DNA of 64,000 nt from Rhizophagus irregularis. Taxonomy: Eukaryota; Glomeromycota; Glomeromycetes; Glomerales; Glomeraceae. Below, piece after piece: positions 35,101 through 47,733 of this stretch. The notes beneath the pieces are model-generated. The model was not told the DNA's origin, did not search any database, and was given only the letters and a program-made list of their open reading frames with translations. The stretch is from contig NC_089457.1 of the NCBI RefSeq assembly GCF_026210795.1, forward strand, positions 1,860,001-1,924,000, in the 5' to 3' direction. Numbering within the stretch: the stretch's first letter is position 1; every line of letters begins with the position of its first letter. A program made the translations under genes and the position numbers.

Positions 35101-38100
35101 ATAAATAAATAAATAAATATTTTTTTTTTTCGTCAAAAAAAAAATTTATAAATTTACATATATGTATCTTATATACATATATATTTGTATATATTTATTT
35201 TTTCAATGAGAAAATTTTTTATTTTTTTTAACCGTTTTTTAATGAAATAATAAATAAATGAATAAATAAATAATAGAATATGATATATAATATAAAATTA
35301 CATATATATATATTTCAAAGTAAATCTTTTCGAAATACAGTATCATTTTACCGTTTTTTTTTTTAAAAAAAAGAATTATTTTTATAAAAGAATTATTTTT
35401 ATAAAAGAATTATTTTTATTTTTTATTTTTTATTTTTATCATCATTTATCATTTCAATCATTTCAATCATTTATCATTTCATCATTTATCATTTTATCAT
35501 TTATCATTCTATCAATTTGTTATTCATTATCTGTTATTCATTATCCGTTATTCATTATCAGTCTTCTTTATCAGTCGCATGATCGAATTTAAGGTTGATT
35601 AATAATATTTTTTTTTAAGTTTTGATAAGGTTTTTTGATAAAGTTTTTTAATTAAATTAATTGAAGCATAATGAAGCATACATAATAATAATAATAAGTA
35701 ATAATAAGTAATAATATTGCGTAATAAAAAGTATTGCGTAAGATATCAGCGGCAGATAGGTGTTTGTTATTATTTTTATCCGTTACCCAATGCATATCTA
35801 ATACGTATTATATAATTACGTAATTCAAAAAATAATGAATATTCCCGAGTCACAAATTCTAGATTCTTACGTTTTTCTGCATTTTCTGCGTTTCTGCGTT
35901 TCTGCGTTTATGCGCTTCTGCGTCTGCGTCAAATTGTCACAAAAGTCCGGAATTTTTCATTGTGATACGTCCGATTACGTCCGAATAAATAAATTTCATA
36001 TTTTTTCATATTCCCAACAATTTTATTTATTAAGTATTAAGTATTAAATATTAAGTATTAAGTATTAAGTATTCGAAACTACCCAAACTGTTAAAACTAT
36101 TCAAAATTACCTAAACTTCATAAACTTAAGAAAAACTACTTAAACTTAGCTACTTAAAACTTTAATATTCAAAAACTACTTAAAATATTACGAACTATAT
36201 CAGACATTTTTTTTTTAAAAAAAAAAACTTGTTTTTCTCTTTTTGCGTAAAAAAAAATATTGAAACGTAAATAATAATAATAATAATAATGAGGTACAGG
36301 TAATTCAATAATTCAAGTTTTTATTATAAAGTAATTAACAAATATTTTTCAATATTTTCCAAAAATATCTACTTTACTAAATTAATATTTTTCAAATATT
36401 TTCCAAAAATATCTACTTTACTAAGTTAATATTCTCAATATTTTCCAAAAATATCTACTTTGCTAATTTAATATTTCAATATTTTCCAAAAATATCTATC
36501 TGCTTTACTAAGTTAATATTTTCAATATTTTCCAAAAATATCATTTTATTCATTTTTTTTTATTTTTAAATTTTTTTTTAAAAAAAACCGATTTAAAAAT
36601 TCCTTCGTATGACAAAAATATTACCAAATAAATCAAACAAATAAAAAAAAATAAAATAAAAATAATTATTGTTATCATTATTGTTCATTATTGTTATTGT
36701 TAAAAAAAAAAAAAAATCCTGTCAATTGTCTTTTTCTTTATGTGATACACAAAAGGAAGGTTATATTATGCATAATAAAAATTCATTAATCCTTTTTTTA
36801 AATAAAAAGAACCAAATTATGGGGAAAATTATGGATCATCCGTGATACCTAATACGTATAGTGAAAAGGAAAATGAAACTTTTAATTGATCATATTGATC
36901 ATTCTTTTTTATTCATTTCATTATTTGAAAAAAAAGGAATTTCTTTGAAAAAAAAAAATTATTTGTTTATTTTATGGGGTGAATTTTAATTATTAATGAT
37001 GTAAGTAAAAAAAAAAATATTCCCAAAAAAAAAAAATACAATCGTTTGAAGAAAATCGATTGAAATTAAATAAACTAAAAAAGGGACGTGACTTGATCAT
37101 ATTACATCGCCCAAAAAGAAAAGAAGAAAGGTTGATTTATTTGGCTGAATTTTGTTTGGTACCGAGTCAAAGTTATCTGAGTAAGAACTGAGTCATAATC
37201 TTGAATTCAACCAATTTTTAACAAATAAACGATATTTTTCTTTTCTCTCTCTTGCACTATATAATTCTCACGTACAAAAAAAAAAAATCACATAAGCGAA
37301 TAATATTAATGTATCTAATATATAACTATATTGATTTTTTTTATTCAGTTCAAATAAATTACTTTGTAAATATTATATTGAACCAATTTTCATAAAAAAT
37401 TTCCATGAAAAACTTACTGCGCCAAAATTCAAAAAAAATTAAATTAAGCCAAGATTTGCAACATACCGCTTATTATAACTACTAATATAATTAAGGTAAT
37501 TATTTTTTTCTCACCCCACAAAAAAAAAAATAATAAAAATATTTATTATAAGTAAACAAAAAAAAAATAGATTTCTTTTTTTTTTACCCCACACTTTTAC
37601 GTTTCCTAATTTAGTTACAATGTTTTAAAAAAGTATAATGAGTTCATACTAACAAAAACAAAAAAAAATAAAATATATATATTGTGCCGCTTATTTAGGT
37701 ACTATGCTTAAAAAGAAAAAAAAACGAATTTATGTTGTGTATTATATTATATATAATATTGTTATTTTACTCATTTTAGAAAATTTTTTTTATTGTCATT
37801 ATTATCAAGTGAAAATTATGAGAAACAAAAAAAAATAATATTGTATCATATTGTTGTTGTTGTACACATCATTAAAAAAATCTTGCTGTTACTGTACATA
37901 CCAATTAAATTTCGTACAATTTCGTACATTTGTACAATACAATGATTTAGCAGGTTGAATAAACGTTAATAAAGTGGATTGAAAATTTTTACATATTACA
38001 TAACATCACAACATTTATTCTCATGGTTATTTCTCACACTTTATCATCTCTCTCATACACAACATACGAATAATGACTTATTCATAAATTTCATTTAAAT

Positions 38101-39731
38101 TTTTTTTCGGAAAATAATTTGCTTTTGTTTACACTTTATATGCATGTTAAAAAAAAGATGTGGGGAAAATATATTCACAATTAAAAAATTTTAATTTTTT
38201 TATTTTTATTTTTATTTTTTTTGTATTACATTATATAATATTGTATATACTGTACAAGTGCGATGAATTCCCTCAAAAAATCTATTCTCCTTGTTTCTCT
38301 TATTTCTATTATTCTCTTACTCCCAAAACTTCAATCACTTTCTGAGATAATGGTATTGTATCACCATCAAAATATTTCGATCATATGCTTCTTTTAAAAT
38401 TTTCATACTAGAATATATGCTTCTTTTCATACTAATCACATTTCTATATGTATACACGTGTTACACTAAGTAATTTTAAACCGAGTGAACGGACCAATTC
38501 TTCTTTAAATTTACACTTAACTTAATTAAGTTTAGTATGCGGAGAAGGTCGTGTGTTAGTCTCCTTATTTTGGAACTTTCGACTCAGGACCATTTGTAGA
38601 TCCATTTTTAACTTTTATCGGGTGATGACGGTTAAAGATAAGAAATTTTTAATTAATTGTTTTCACGTGATATTTTTGACAGAACTCAGGAACTTAATAA
38701 AAATAATTGATTTTTTTTTTTTTTTTTGAAACTTTCTTTAAAAAGTTAGTGGTGAATTTTAAATTTCGTCAAATCGTAAAATTCTTTGTTTAATAAACCG
38801 TTTATTCTTTAATTCTCATTGGATATATCTATTCATCATATACTGTACTTTTTAAAGTCGTATACGTGATACATATGTACTTACTTACCTTATCTATGTT
38901 ATTTTTAATCAAAATATATATCAGGTCTAAATAACCTTCCTCCCTTCCTCTTATTAGTTACATGTAGATAATAGTTCGTTTCTCAAACAAAGGAATTCAT
39001 AGAAATGAAAAACCGGTTTATTCTTTGATTGAACATGATAACCGAAAAAAAAAAAGTTACTATTATTATAAATATTCCCATCGTACAAATTTATTACGCA
39101 ATATATATAATATATATATGTAATTTATGTAAAATTAAGTTGTGAATGGGAAGAAATTTTGAATTCCCCACATTTTTTCCCAAGCCATAATACATATTGC
39201 ATTAATGATCTTCAATTCACATTAACCCTAAAAATAATTCTTTATTGAAAATGTATATCTCCGCATCAAAGAATTAACAAATTAAGTAGAAACTATCAAA
39301 GATAAGAAATCTTTAATCTTTTAACGAAATAATTCGGATGTCACAGCAGAATTTTAATAATAACTTTTTTAGAAATGTTACATTTTTTTATTATAATTTA
39401 TACTTACAAAGTTGTGTACATAAATTATTTATTATTGTAAATAGATGTAGTAACACTTACCTTTTTTAAAAAAAATTATCATCAAATATTTTCATTCCAA
39501 TGATCGGTAATTTTGATAGCTGTATAATTTGCTCGATAAAACTTTTTGGTATATTTTTATTTATCAAATTTTATATAATGATCAATTAATTCACATTTAT
39601 TCTAAATCTCACCTTTCTATCATTGTAATCCAAAATGACAAAGCCTCATACTTCAAGAATTTGCTTATAACTAAAATATAGCACTGACAATAGTGGAGTG
39701 AATATTGAATAAGACTGAATCGTTTTTTTTA
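32174..39731. other. Low-complexity intergenic desert (~7.6 kb)
   Basis: No gene found on either strand. Contents are poly-A/poly-T runs and short tandem arrays: a 19-bp GTTAAAATGTATGTAAAAT unit (32803-32900), AAAATACGTTACATTTTA units (34140-34270) and CACAATTAATAGTAAA units (34880-35060). Further arrays are ATCATTTATCATTTC (35440-35540), TTTCTGCG (35875-35925) and AAGTATT (36030-36075). CACGTG is at 34572, 38455 and 38664. Open frames (for example 34397-34708) have no credible protein composition. Confidence 0.6.
36335..36545. repeat. Five-copy tandem repeat, unit ~45-55 bp
   Basis: Units share CAATATTTTCCAAAAATATC followed by TACTTTACTAAGTTAATATT, with length changes in the T run and one CTATCTG insertion. 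It contains the palindrome ATATTTTCCAAAAATAT. Confidence 0.8.
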
Positions 39732-42700
39732 TTATTCTACATACTCGCCTTCTTCCGCGCTTGAATCATCATGTTTGATGACTTCTATTTGAGATTCATC
39801 ATTTTTGGGCGATTGAGATTTTAATATTTCTTCTGATTTAGGTGATATATTTTTATAAACAGTTTCTTGTTTAGGGGAATGAATTTTATAATCATGGTGA
39901 ACTCTAGTAGGTGATCTTGAAGAATGAGATATATAATCACTATGTTTTTGTTCATTATATCTATTATATTCTTGATACCTAGATTCTGCATATCTTGTTT
40001 CAATTTTGGATTTTTGCTAATTTTAAATGTTAAAGTATATAATAATGAATTTTATTTTTTGTATAATATAAACAACTCGATCTTACATATAATATAGACC
40101 TGGCAAGTTTAATTTACCTTTCGTCGTTTACGTTTATCACTACTATCCTTTTCTCTATCTGAATAATCACCACTCTCAGCCGAATAATCAGAGTAATGAT
40201 GGGATCTTCGGTGATGATAGGATCGATGACTACTCTTATGCTTTTTTTTACGTTCGCCAGACACATGTCGATCATCATCAAGATCATCATCTTTAAGAGT
40301 ACCTTCTTCTTCTTCACTATCATCCCCTTTTTTCAGAATCTTTTCCTTATAATAAAAATAAATGAATATATATAGGTGTAAATAAATGAAATCAATTTAT
40401 AAAATTTTTTTTTTTTTTTTTTTTTATTACCTTGATCCGTTCGATAAATTTATTAAAAACTTCAATACGTTGCTCCTCAGATTCTATTGCTTGAAATTCT
40501 TCGGTTTTCTCAATTATTGGTCGTACCTATTAAAAAAAAAATGTAATAAAAAACAAGCCGTAAAAAGCCCAATGACAAGAATAATAAAATGAAATTGTTC
40601 CAAAATGTTCAATCATAAACAAATGAGTCTCGATGACTTGATAAATAATCAAGTTGTATTTAAATTGTAATATTACGAATATAATGTTGAGGAAAAAAAA
40701 AAAAAAATTTCATATCGCACCTTCTCCCAAGTAGCATCAGGCGTGATATTTGCTTCAAAATGCTTAAGAATTGTTTTAAATGCATCTAATTTTCTACGTT
40801 GTCTTCTTTCTTGTTTTCTTTGTAACTTCAATTATCACAAATAAAAATAGTATTAATCATAATTATAACGAAAATGAACGAAATTTTTAAAAACAATACC
40901 TGTTCAAAGATTATCCTTAGATTGGTTTCATTTACTGAAGAAATACGATCATCTGAACTACATGCGACTTGAAATTGTTCAAATGACATTCCAGAATTTA
41001 TAGTGACATCTTTTGTCTTTTATTTAATACAAATGTATATATAAGGTTATTGTGTGATTAAACCAAAAAATTACGATTTACAGATTTACAAAAAATTACC
41101 TTCATAATTTCAGTAACAATTTTACGTTGCTGATATAATATTTCATCAAGTTCTTCGACTACATCCCAAAATAATTCAAGAGGATTTGATCCAGGTTGCC
41201 CAAGCATATTTTGATACTGCTCATCAGTATGAATTAATGGATATATTTCTTTCCATTTCGATTTAGCATTTATCACATTTTTCTGCCGCAATTCGTTCAT
41301 CAAAGTTCTATATGCATCCCTATTTCTTCGCTGTTGTCTAGTTTGCTCTTCAAGTTCTCGTTTTTTCTTATCAGCTGTTTCACGTTCTAAAATTTTAATA
41401 TGCTCCTCATATACAGCCAAAAAATCTAACATATCCATTTCTCGAAGGGTTTTATCTTGCTGATATTCAGGAGTATTAGCATATATTTGTTGAGCATCCA
41501 CCCATCGTGTAGTTTCTGTAATACTCGGAAGTGATTTTAGAAGTTGATTAAACTTTTCCATATTCTCTTTACGAATAGCTCTTTGTACTTCCTGCATAAA
41601 CAAATTTTAATTTAATATATAAATTATCTTAATGAATTAATCAAGTTGTTTACCTTTTCTTGTTTCCGAAGATCATAAATATATTCACTGAAAATTTCTT
41701 CGCGTAATCGATCATCCTCAACAGCTTTAAATGCCGTCTTTTCACTCAGAACTTCACACACTTTTCTAAAATATGAAAGAAACAACATTGACCGTTAATT
41801 TTATTCGTGATATTACTGAGTACATAATAAAAAAAAATTTAAATCAATACCGATAACGAGTAGAAGAATTAACTTCTGGATGCGTTTCAAGTAGGGAAAT
41901 AAAATCTAGCCGAATTTTAATGGCTTTCGCTCTTTTTTCTTCCTGTAATGTAACGTAAAAATACATAAGATAAGTATACTCAAACGTTCACAATGTCTAA
42001 CCGACATTTTTATCTATGTCGCGGTGAAAATGGCCACGTGAACATTTTCACCATTCCCCCATCCAATAATATAATCCTAGAACTTACTTCTTCCTTTTTT
42101 CTGAGGTCATCTACATAATCTTGAAAAGCTTGTTTCCGTTCTACTAATGTTTTAAGTGCACGATACATAGGTTTTGCTATTATTGCTCTCATGGTTTGTT
42201 CCCAAGTCCAATCTGTTTTAACACCCTGAAAAAGAAATATAAGTTTAAAAAAAAAATCAAAAAATTAAACGAGGATTCATTTTCAGCAAGACTTACGGAT
42301 TCTTTAAGCAATTCTCGATAAGCTGCCTCAGCATCCTCTTTAGTCTCAAATTCAATTTTTGGAAGTTTAGGTTGTTGAATTGGTATGGGTATATTAGGAC
42401 TAACCACAGGAGCAGCTACTCCCATTGGTCTTATAGGTACATTTACAGGAGTAACATTAACAGGACTAACAGAAGGAACACTCAGTTGTCTAGCGCGCTC
42501 TATATCTTGTTGATTTGGTGAAACAATTGAGCCATTTGATTGATGTGAAGTTTCAATATGCCTAAAATACAATACCAGAAAAGAATTAGATACACTTTAA
42601 ATCCCAATTCAAAAATAATAACAAAATCATACGATGGCTTTTTATCTCTTTCCAACTTTTCGAGAAATTCTAGAATGAGATGAAAATAACAACAATTAAT

Positions 42701-43358
42701 TATATTATTAAATTATTATAATGCTTTATTAATCATTTACTTACCTTTATATTCAGGCGGAATTTCCCATTTAGATTCATTTGTGATAGAATTATAATAA
42801 TATTTGCGACCACCTTCTGCTGTGAATTCTTTCCAAGCACAAGAACCTAGTGCTAACTGAAACATCGAGAAATTCAATTCAAATTTATCATATATAAAAT
42901 TATTTTAGCTTAACTATTACCTCTTCGGAAGTTTTTAATTCATCAGGTTTGTCCCAACTACTTTGTTTAGTAATTGAATTGAAATAATATTTACGTCCGT
43001 CAGGTGAAGTATGTTCTGTCCAAATTTGCATCTAAAAAATAAAAGAGTTCAGCTTTTTGTAAAGGGAGAAAGAATAAATATAATAAATAAAAGTAGATCG
43101 TACGGGCTGAGGTGCAAAAGGAGCTTGTCCAGGTACAAAGGGCTGATTTTGAACTGGACGTGGAGCATATGGAGAAGCTTGATAGCCGGGTCTTTGCGGT
43201 GGCTGAAGAGTTAAAATGAGTAAGAAATGTTTAAGAAATTTTTTTCGATTAAACACAAAAAAAATTAGTGAATCAATAAATTTTGAGCTCATTACATAAA
43301 TGTTTGGCCTTGGTTGCCCAAATTGTGAGGGAGCACCTGGGGGAGGATTCCACGACAT
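39732..43358 (-). CDS. PRP40: Pre-mRNA-processing protein Prp40 (WW and FF domains)
   Basis: Fifteen exons: 43296-43358, 43104-43202, 42921-43031, 42745-42856, 42633-42669, 42297-42561, 42088-42225, 41851-41942, 41654-41765, 41100-41591, 40900-41016, 40721-40825, 40431-40526, 40118-40345, 39732-40016; 783 residues. Prp40 is a U1 snRNP component that bridges the 5' splice site and branch-point proteins. Two WW domains lie at 58-83 (W58, W80) and 99-125 (W99, W121, P124). A Pro-rich linker follows, then at least five FF domains (about 212-268, 278-340, 345-400, 430-490, 555-613). The tail is K/R/S-rich and basic/acidic ([20 protein letters not shown]), ending EEGEYVE. The start is the only ATG upstream of the Pro-rich N-terminus [10 protein letters not shown]. 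The 37-nt fifth exon is short. All junctions are GT-AG and close in frame. Confidence 0.95.
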
Positions 43359-44540
43359 CAAACAACAATCAATATGCGAAAGAGAGAGTAAAGTGATTGC
43401 ACGTAAATGTCGTAAATTTTAATGCTAAAATCAGCTCAGCCAATCATTTGTCTGTCCCCTTATCCGGTTATAGCAATACTTAATAAATGTAATCGGCGTT
43501 CATTTCTAACCTGTTCTTGGTGCTATTTACGAATATAAGTTGAAAATAAAGCATGAGTTTTTCTAATATTTATATATAACATTATATATGACTAAAAGGA
43601 ATTTAATAAGATTTTAACCCAATTAAAATATTTTTATTATTTATTTCTCGCCGATTTCCAAGTTTAAAATTTGGTGTAATATAAGTTAAATCCACTGATC
43701 TAATTATCCATCCTATCCAACTAGCAAATATTTTAAAGAAAAATGTGGTATCAAAGTTGAGTCGACATATCGGCTGATCAGAAAAGCCTCCCATAATTTT
43801 ATCAACTGAGCTTAAATATTAATTGGCTTGATTTTTCCAATCAGCCGATATGACGATATGACCTATTTATCTTGATCTGTCCGTAATATAAACTCTATAA
43901 TGCCACAAATAAGAAATAAAAAGAAGTATAAAAGAAAAATAATCTAACAAAAACAAAATTTAATCTATGAAAATAAAGAAAAAAAAAAGAACAGAAACCA
44001 TCTACTCCATAAAAATGCTTTGTCTCAGTCCTTATCATATTTACATCTTTGCACAGCATTAAATTGATGTACAACATTTTAATGCATCTAAATTAGAAAT
44101 AATGAATGGAATTCAACCCGGAGGTGATGAAATAACCATTCGTTATTCTAAGAAAAAATTAAGGATGCAAAATTAGCTAATTGTTCCATATATTTCAACT
44201 GAAAATGCATTAAAAAAATTATTTTGATTATTCTATATTACTGAAATTGGTTTGACGATATAATTCATACTTATATTTTTTATCCTAGCAAAAAAAAAGT
44301 TAAATGATTGACGTCATTATAATATTTGAAATGTAAACTGAAATTGATTTTTTCATACCGATCAATGATGTCTTCCTAAAGGTATTTTATAAGTAACTTT
44401 ATTTTGACCTTTTTACTCATTTACAATTATTCTGAGTTTTTGCTTGTAAGTTAATAACAAAAAAAATATTTAAAAAAGAAATAAACTACAGCTACCTAGC
44501 CGCAGCTTAGAAAAATAAGAAAAGTATAATGATCGTATGA
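43359..44540. other. Intergenic upstream of PRP40
   Basis: Presumed PRP40 promoter. It contains a hairpin with arms at about 43767-43785 (CATATCGGCTGATCAG) and 43838-43857 (complement). A 24-codon frame at 44102-44176 (MNGIQPGGDEITIRYSKKK) reads like protein but is isolated; it may be a gene fragment. Confidence 0.4.
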
Positions 44541-44548
44541 TCAACACA

Positions 44549-44700
44549 GTACAATCTCAATTTTCCAAGATGTTATACGAAACAACTTCTACTTCTTGTA
44601 GTTCTTCTCAACAAGGTTTCATAACCTCTTTATCTGATCCATTAGATGCAGATGAGCAGGCGCTTAGAATCTCCGAAATTTATGTTGTACCGTAGATTTG
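44549..44700 (+). pseudogene. Inverted paralogue fragment of the Uma2-like gene (5' part)
   Basis: Plus-strand reading MLYETTSTSCSSSQQGFITS, continuing to SLSDPLDADEQALRISEI, matches the N-terminus of the 45090-46523 gene (MVYEITSSTSSCSSSQQDF, then FDSLDANKQAFIECI), but in opposite orientation. It is followed by stops, and no downstream domain is found. Confidence 0.7.
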
Positions 44701-45089
44701 AAATTATATCTAAGAAAAGTTCACCTGCGAAACTTAATCCTTTATATGGTTTGTTTGGGAGTGATATAAATAGACAAAAGATATGAGTGGGATAATTTAT
44801 CTTGAAAATCTGAAATCTTGTAGTTATTAATCATAGAAACAAATTAGCTTTAGAAATTTCCATATAGCAAAGAAATAATATAGCAGTGTCAATTTATTTA
44901 AGTTCTCTTCTTTGCTCCCTCTCTTGAAAGCACATCATATATTTTGCTTTTTCATTATTTTTAATGTAGTAAAAGTGCATTCACTACCTAATTCATTTTA
45001 TTATATAATTTTCTCCAATGATCTTGCAAAAAACATGCACTGAATTTTTTTAAAAAAATCATTTGCTACTAGTAAGATATAAGCACACA

Positions 45090-46523
45090 TCACTTTTTCT
45101 TTATAAATCTTTTTTTCATAACTCCTTTCTTCATAACATTTTTCTTCATAACATCTTTCCTAATAACATCTTTCCTAATAACAACTTTCCTAATAATATC
45201 TTTCCTAATAACATCTTTCTTCATAACTGCAAATATTTCCTGCTGGATGCTAAATAAATCAATGACTACATCATCCGTAAGAGGATATGGATAAGTACAG
45301 CCTTTATAAATACAATGTGGAGAAATACTTAAGGTGCAACTTCCTAGAGTAGAACATCCATAATATGGATTCCCATCTGAATTAATTGTTCCAAATTCAA
45401 TCTTATAAAATACACAAAGTTTATACTTTATATTGTGAATCAAATAGAAATCAATTGCCACAAAAATACTAATCTTACCACTTGTATTGGTTGATAATTT
45501 CCACACACATCTTTAGGGCTTGTTCGGCGACAGAATTTATAACACTATTGAAAATATAGAACAATTATTGGGCAAATGAAATAAATAAAGCTAAATACAA
45601 ATACTAAACTGTTAGCCTGCGTAAAAGGTTTCTGTTTTGGTTCCTTCCCAATTTTGAAGGCCACAATTTAAAAATAATAATATCTTCCACCCGATTTGGT
45701 GCCAACCAAAATTTGGTAGTTTTTTGAATTATGCTTTTAAGACTTTGGGTGCTTGCTGTCTCACAAATAATAGTAGGCCAGGTATTACCCTATGATCATT
45801 GTAAATTAGATCAATATTTGCATTTTTACTAATGTAAATAAAAAAAATATTACCTCAGAATCACTTAGATATTTAGGCAGATTAGGCAAATATTTTGGAA
45901 CAAGTGAAACATCTGCCTGTTTGCTAGATCCTTTGGATCCTTTAAATCCTGCAGAATAACAAGATAAATACTAAAGAGTTAGAATCAATATAATAATATC
46001 ATATATACATAAATTAAAAACTGAAGAATACATACTTTTTGATCCTATATCTCTAACTATATCCTGAGGATCCTGACGTATAAATTGTCTAATAAATTCT
46101 CTATGTGCTACTTCATAATCCCCCTTTGGAAGCTCAATTATAATTACATTTTTGTCTCTATATTCCCAGAACTTTGATGCAGTTGCCTTTTCACACTTTT
46201 TTTCAAACTCATCGTAGGTTACATTTTCCATAAGAATTAAAGGCAATCTAATAAACAAATCTAAACTTCAGGCAGACAGTAAAAATAGGATTTATACAGT
46301 ATACACCTTACCTGTTTTCATCAATAAATTTGTAATTTCCATCAATCCACCATTTTTTTTCTTTTTCATTGGCCTTATTAATAATAATATCTTCTATATT
46401 AGCTTCAATGACTTTGATACATTCTATAAATGCCTGCTTATTTGCATCTAATGAATCAAATATAAAATCTTGTTGAGAAGAACTACAAGAAGAAGTAGAA
46501 GAAGTTATTTCATATACCATCAT
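45090..46523 (-). CDS. Uma2-like PD-(D/E)XK-fold protein, lineage-expanded family
   Basis: Six exons fitted: 46312-46523, 46036-46247, 45854-45948, 45610-45789, 45479-45544, 45090-45401; 358 residues without stops. The middle resembles bacterial Uma2/DUF820 proteins (restriction-endonuclease-like fold). YDEFEKK and YRDKNVIIIELPKGDYEVAH (the 'ELIDGEIIEL' region) are followed by QADVSLVP (Asp154, as in PDVSFV) and WPTIICETAS (Glu183, as in PDLVVEV). SLKSIIQKTTKFW then RVEDIIIFKLW match the closing helix and strand. The C-terminal part (YKFCRRTSPKD, IEFGTINSDGNPYY, VIDLFSIQQEIF) is fungal-specific. The tail is a K/R-rich pentapeptide repeat (VIRKD). The exon 4-5 junction is the least certain. 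Whether it has nuclease activity is unknown. Confidence 0.72.
45105..45232 (-). repeat. 15-bp coding tandem repeat (VxxKD/KN pentapeptides)
   Basis: About eight units of a 15-bp repeat, TCTTTCCTAATAACA-like on the plus strand, encode the basic tail of the Uma2-like protein. It also makes a shadow frame on the other strand. Confidence 0.8.
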
Positions 46524-46561
46524 TTTAGAAAATTGAGATTTTATTGATCAAACTATTAACA

Positions 46562-47520
46562 ATCATTATATATAAAAAAAATATTTATCAGCATAAAAGT
46601 TAAAAAATGATTAATAATATAATCATAATAGTATTATGAAATATTTTTAATATTGTGAAACATTTTTTAAAAATATTTAAAATGTTTTTAACAAGCAATA
46701 TTTTTTTGTTAAAATAATGTAAAATGTTTTTAATATATAATTTAACAAATAAAAAAATGTTTTGTACCATTTTTTTATTAAATCAATTAAAGAATATTTT
46801 TTTAAATTACTAATATACATTTGATATTACATAATTAAAGTGAAACAATCAGCCACATTTTGAAGTATAAAGAATAAATATTATCATATTAATATATATA
46901 TTTATTTAATTTGTATAATACTTTTAATATTACAAACAATATTTTGTATTTTGTACTAGTTAGATTTAATTATAAAAACTGAGTAATTTAATAAAAAAAT
47001 GGTTCATTAATAGAAAATATTGCAAAAATATTTTTTATTAATCATTATATATAAAAAAAATATTTATCAACATAATGATTAATAATATAATTATAATAGT
47101 ATTGTGAACCACTTTTAATATTGTGAAACTTTTTTTAAAAATATTTAAAATGTTTTTTAACAAGCAATATTTTTTATTAAAAATAGTTAAAAAATAATGT
47201 AAAGTTTTTAATATATAATTTAACAAATAAAAAAATGTTTTATAATATTTTTTTATTAAATCAGTTAAAGAATATTTTTTAAACTACTAATATACATTTG
47301 ATATTACATAATTAAAGTAAAACAATTAGCTACATTTTTAAAACATAAAGAATAAATATTATTATATTAGTATATGTATTTATTTAATTTATATAATACT
47401 TTTAATATTATAAATTTTCAATATTTTGTATTTTATACTAATTAGATTTAATCATAAAAACTGAGTAATTTAATAAAAAATTTTTCACTAATAGAAAATA
47501 TTGTGAAAACATTTTTTATT
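46562..47520. repeat. Tandem duplication, two copies of ~479 bp
   Basis: Copy 1 starts ATCATTATATATAAAAAAAA at 46562 and copy 2 starts with the same at 47041. Blocks such as ATACATTTGATATTACATAA, TTTAACAAATAAAAAAATGT and AAAAACTGAGTAATTTAATA recur at the same spacing with scattered substitutions and small indels. No coding frame. It lies directly upstream of the Uma2-like gene. Confidence 0.85.
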
Positions 47521-47733
47521 AATTAATTTAATTAAAAAATTTTTATAAAAATGTTATGATTTGATAAAAAAATATTTTGCAATATTTTTTATATTGCAAA
47601 ACTATTTCAATTATTAAAGGTATAGAAAATCACGTGATAATTTATTATAAAATATAAATCAATATGGCAAATCGTAACTCTAATTTCCTGTGTAATATAA
47701 ACTTTCATAATACTTAACATAAAAGAATAAAAC

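Noticed and set aside
45063-45257. Repetitive 64-codon plus-strand frame (FPNNI repeats)
   Set aside because: Antisense reading of the 15-bp coding repeat of the Uma2-like gene.
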